Positions 12,478 to 14,337 of a stretch of DNA of 14,337 bases are shown here, piece by piece. Source of the stretch: Deltaproteobacteria bacterium. Lineage in GTDB: Bacteria > UBA10199 > SBBF01. The notes beneath the pieces were generated by a model. The model was not told the origin of the DNA. It saw only the letters and a list, made by a program, of their open reading frames with translations, and did no database searches. The translations under genes were made by a program, and so were the position numbers. Numbering within the stretch: position 1 is the stretch's first letter; each line of letters begins with the position of its first letter. The stretch is taken from assembly GCA_016207765.1 (NCBI GenBank), contig JACQOY010000205.1, positions 1 to 14,337 of the forward strand, written 5' to 3'.

Positions 12478-13011
12478 TTAAGATTTCACTTCCCCTTGTT
12501 TTTTGTCCCTCACCGCCGCCAGCACATTCACCAGCTGCCGCGGAATCTGGGCCAGAACCATCACCCAATTCCGTGCCGGCGCCTGCATGGAACCCAACAG
12601 TTTGGCCAGCAACTCCTCACGGCTGGGAAGCGTGGCCAATGCCTGCACCTGCTTTTCAGTCAGCGGCTTCCCATCCATCCCCGCCGTCTTGAACTTGACC
12701 TGTTCGTGGTCCTTGGCAAACTTCACCAGAATCTTGGCCGCTTGGGTGGGATCAGCCTCGGTCGTGGTGACCGCCGTTGTTCCCGTAAAATGATCGGCCA
12801 GAAATTCCAGGGGAGTCCCCTTTACGGCGATTTTGGCCAGACGGTTTTTGACCACTTTGATCCGTGATTGGGCCTTTGTCCGAAGCTCCAAGCGCAGCTT
12901 GTTCACTTCCTCAACTTTCAAGCCCTTGTAGTCGGTCAATAAAAGAATTTTGGCCTTTGAAAATTTTTCTTTCAGCCGGTCAACTTCCGTATGTTTTTCG
13001 GTACGATTCAT
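12478..13011 (-). CDS. rplJ: 50S ribosomal protein L10
   Basis: L10 anchors the L7/L12 stalk dimers to 23S rRNA. The protein is 177 aa, a usual length. The N-terminal RNA-binding domain includes ILLLTDYKGLKVEEVNKLR and VVKNRLAKIAVKGT. A TLPSREELLAKLLGSM segment leads into the C-terminal L12-binding helix (IPRQLVNVLAAVRDKK). The ATG at 13011 gives MNRTEKHTEVDRLKEKF, matching the family. Only AGATAAG precedes it, so the ribosome binding site is weak. In many bacteria L10 represses its own operon through a kink-turn leader before rplJ. Here the 66-nt spacer is almost filled by a 58-bp palindrome, leaving no visible room for that leader. Confidence 0.98.
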   Translation of the reverse strand: MNRTEKHTEVDRLKEKFSKAKILLLTDYKGLKVEEVNKLRLELRTKAQSRIKVVKNRLAKIAVKGTPLEFLADHFTGTTAVTTTEADPTQAAKILVKFAKDHEQVKFKTAGMDGKPLTEKQVQALATLPSREELLAKLLGSMQAPARNWVMVLAQIPRQLVNVLAAVRDKKQGEVKS

Positions 13012-13023
13012 AAAATCTTATCT

Positions 13024-13081
13024 GTAGGGGCAATTCACCCCATTAAGAGGGGCCGCTCTTTATGCGGTGAATTGCCCCTAC
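13024..13081. repeat. 58-bp GTAGGGGC palindrome at the rplA-rplJ junction
   Basis: The outer arms GTAGGGGCAATTCACC (13024-13039) and their exact complement (13066-13081) are 16 bp long. After one C/C mismatch, the inner arms CATTAAGAG (13041-13049) and CTCTTTATG (13056-13064) pair with a single mismatch around GGGCCG. Overall 26-nt arms with two mismatches close a 6-nt loop. Eighteen bases at 13037-13054 match the reverse complement of 3419-3436 at 17 positions, which ties it to the rpsL-upstream element. Its terminal bases form the TAG stop codon of rplA. Confidence 0.92.
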
Positions 13082-13776
13082 GCATGCAGTTTCTCGATCT
13101 CGGAGACATCAATCCGCACACCCGGGCCAAACGTTGCCGAAAGGGCAAGCCCCTTGAAGTAATTTCCCTTTGACGACGCCGGCTTCAGCTTGGAGATAGT
13201 TTCGATCAAGGCCATGAGGTTGTCCTTCAATTTTTCCGGACCAAAAGAAACCTTGCCGATGGCGCAATGAACAATGCCCGCCTTTTCAGTTTTGAATTCC
13301 GCCTTTCCCCGTTTAAGCTCGGAAATCGCCTTCCCCACATCGAAAGTCACCGTTCCGGTTTTTGGGTTGGGCATTAACCCGCGCGGCCCGAGTACCTTTC
13401 CCAATTTCGAAACGGCCGGCATCATATCGGGGGTGGCCACCACATTGTCGAAATCCATCCACCCTTCCGCGATTTTTTTGATCAAATCGTCGGCGCCAAC
13501 ATGGTCGGCCCCGGCTTTTTTGGCCTCCGCTTCCTTTTCCCCTTTGGCAAAAGCAATCACCCGAGCCGTTTTCCCCAAACCGTGGGGAAGCGGCACGGCG
13601 CCGCGAACCTGCTGATCGGACTGCTTGGGGTCAATACCCAAACGAATGGCGACATCCACCGTTTGGTCGGCCTTTCCCCCCTGCATACCGGCAATCAGGT
13701 TGACCCCTTCTTCAATAGAGTATTTCTTCGTCGGATCAACTTTTTCTCTTAAGGCTCGATATCGTTTGCTTGGCAT
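13078..13776 (-). CDS. rplA: 50S ribosomal protein L1
   Basis: L1 builds the mobile L1 stalk at the ribosomal E site and often represses the rplKA operon by binding its mRNA. The protein is 232 aa, the family norm, beginning MPSKRYRALREKVDPTKKY. Conserved blocks include VRGAVPLPHGLGK, the VVATPDMMPAVSKLGKVLGPRGLMPNPKTGTV signature in the second domain and the C-terminal ATFGPGVRIDVSEI. The ATG at 13776 is 1 nt after the rplK stop and has a GAGG Shine-Dalgarno sequence with 9-nt spacing inside rplK. The open frame extends 24 codons further upstream, but that is rplK sequence read in another frame. Oddity: the stop codon TAG is formed by the end of the palindromic repeat at 13024-13081, so the repeat inserted at, or helped define, the gene's 3' end. 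Confidence 0.98.
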   Translation of the reverse strand: MPSKRYRALREKVDPTKKYSIEEGVNLIAGMQGGKADQTVDVAIRLGIDPKQSDQQVRGAVPLPHGLGKTARVIAFAKGEKEAEAKKAGADHVGADDLIKKIAEGWMDFDNVVATPDMMPAVSKLGKVLGPRGLMPNPKTGTVTFDVGKAISELKRGKAEFKTEKAGIVHCAIGKVSFGPEKLKDNLMALIETISKLKPASSKGNYFKGLALSATFGPGVRIDVSEIEKLHA

Positions 13777-13777
13777 A

Positions 13778-14200
13778 TTAAACAACCTCAATCCCCATGC
13801 TTCGCGCCGTTCCGGCAACCGTATTGATCGCCGATTCGAGCGTTGCACAATTCAGATCCGGAAGTTTTATTTTGGCAATCTCTTCAACCTGCGCTTTCGT
13901 CACCTTCCCCACTTTTTCCTTGCCGGTCAAACCGCTCCCCTTTTCAACCTTGGCCGCCTTTTTGAGCAAAACAGAAGCGGGAGGGGTTTTTAAAATAAAA
14001 GTGAATGACCGGTCGGAATAAACGGTGATAATGGCCGGAATGATCATACCCGCCTGTTTCTGGGTTGCGGCATTGAACTGTTTGCAGAACTCCATGATGT
14101 TGACGCCGTGCTGACCAAGCGCCGGCCCAACGGGCGGAGCCGGATTTGCGGCCCCCGCAGGGCACTGTAACTTGATCTGTGCTACTGGTTTTTTGGCCAT
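13778..14200 (-). CDS. rplK: 50S ribosomal protein L11
   Basis: L11 binds the GTPase-associated centre of 23S rRNA together with L10 and is needed for RelA activation. The protein is 140 aa. The N-terminal domain begins [30 protein letters not shown], including the proline-rich segment that contacts thiostrepton. The C-terminal RNA-binding domain includes [46 protein letters not shown]. The ATG at 14200 gives the family start, but no Shine-Dalgarno sequence is visible; the upstream bases are ATTAAAATACC after a hairpin repeat. It lies 42 nt after nusG and is followed 1 nt later by rplA. An L1-binding operator, if present, would have to overlap the hairpin or lie inside the gene. Confidence 0.98.
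   Translation of the reverse strand: MAKKPVAQIKLQCPAGAANPAPPVGPALGQHGVNIMEFCKQFNAATQKQAGMIIPAIITVYSDRSFTFILKTPPASVLLKKAAKVEKGSGLTGKEKVGKVTKAQVEEIAKIKLPDLNCATLESAINTVAGTARSMGIEVV
13786..13789 (-). promoter_or_regulatory. Shine-Dalgarno site of rplA inside rplK
   Basis: The minus strand reads GAGG, 9 nt before the rplA ATG, within the last codons of rplK. It supports the 13776 start over the longer open frame and fits coupled translation of L11 and L1. Confidence 0.6.
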
Positions 14201-14214
14201 GGTATTTTAATGAA

Positions 14215-14240
14215 GGGCGGACACACGGGTCCGCCCCTAC
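14215..14240. repeat. One-ended GTAGGGGC-family hairpin between nusG and rplK
   Basis: GGGCGGAC (14215-14222) pairs with GTCCGCCC (14229-14236) across a 6-nt loop, and the right end finishes in CTAC, giving the family end GCCCCTAC at 14233-14240. The left end reads AATGAAGGGC instead of GTAGGGGC, the same variant found in the middle of the composite element at 3449-3454. It occupies most of the 42-nt nusG-rplK spacer. Confidence 0.8.
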
Positions 14241-14242
14241 GG

Positions 14243-14337
14243 CTAATTTTTTTCCACCTGCGTAAATTCCAATTCGACCGGGGTCGATCGGCCGAAGATG
14301 CTCACCAACACCTTGAGCCGCCCCTTGTCTTCGTTCA
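14243..14337 (-). CDS. nusG: Transcription antitermination protein NusG, C-terminal 30 residues (partial)
   Basis: NusG binds RNA polymerase through its N-terminal domain and links it to Rho or ribosomal protein S10 through its KOW domain. Only the last 30 residues and the TAG stop fall inside the window. They read [16 protein letters not shown] and then [14 protein letters not shown], the unmistakable end of the KOW domain (family form: SIFGR-TPVELEF-QVEK). The frame continues off the right edge. Its position just upstream of rplK is the standard one, and secE would be expected further upstream. Identity is secure despite the short length. Confidence 0.95.
   Translation of the reverse strand, partial: NEDKGRLKVLVSIFGRSTPVELEFTQVEKN

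Noticed and set aside
13777..13848. 24-codon upstream extension of rplA
   Set aside because: It overlaps the end of rplK, and the start at 13776 has a GAGG site and the normal L1 N-terminus.

Overview
The window is one co-oriented run of core transcription and translation genes, all on the minus strand. In transcription order (from high to low coordinates) they are nusG (3' end only), rplK, rplA, rplJ, rplL, rpoB, rpoC, rpsL, rpsG, fusA and tuf (5' third only). It joins the classic L11/L1/L10/L12-rpoBC cluster to the str operon (S12, S7, EF-G, EF-Tu). All eleven products were recognised by reading the translations. No tRNA, rRNA, CRISPR array, phage or transposase gene was seen.

The organism is a bacterium of moderately high GC. 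RpoB (1370 aa) and RpoC (1376 aa) have the domain layout usual for Proteobacteria and their relatives. The RpoC N-terminus, the 140-aa L11 and the unbroken rpoBC-str arrangement suggest a deltaproteobacterial-type lineage (Desulfobacterota, Bdellovibrionota, Myxococcota or a neighbour). This is an inference from overall look, not a phylogeny. Antibiotic-target residues are wild type: rifampicin pocket D524, H534 and S539 in RpoB; K43 and K88 in S12.

Layout: 14337-12017 encodes the NusG tail and the L11, L1, L10 and L7/L12 proteins. 11917-3589 encodes the two large RNA polymerase subunits. 3371-1 is the str operon. Gaps are 1 nt at rplK-rplA and rpsL-rpsG, 7 nt at rpsG-fusA and 18 nt at fusA-tuf, so these pairs are probably translationally coupled. 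Larger gaps lie at rplJ-rplL (77 nt), rpoB-rpoC (85 nt), rplL-rpoB (99 nt) and rpoC-rpsL (217 nt). No gene-free stretch exceeds 300 nt.

The genes are ordinary; the unusual material lies between them. Palindromic repeats with conserved GTAGGGGC/GCCCCTAC ends sit at three junctions (nusG-rplK, rplA-rplJ, rpoC-rpsL). Each copy has different but internally complementary arms. One copy supplies the rplA stop codon and another lies in the loop of a probable rpoC terminator. A hairpin resembling an attenuator separates rplL from rpoB. Inside the genes, fusA carries a 15-bp tandem repeat in a linker. The tuf fragment uses codons almost free of third-position C, unlike fusA beside it.
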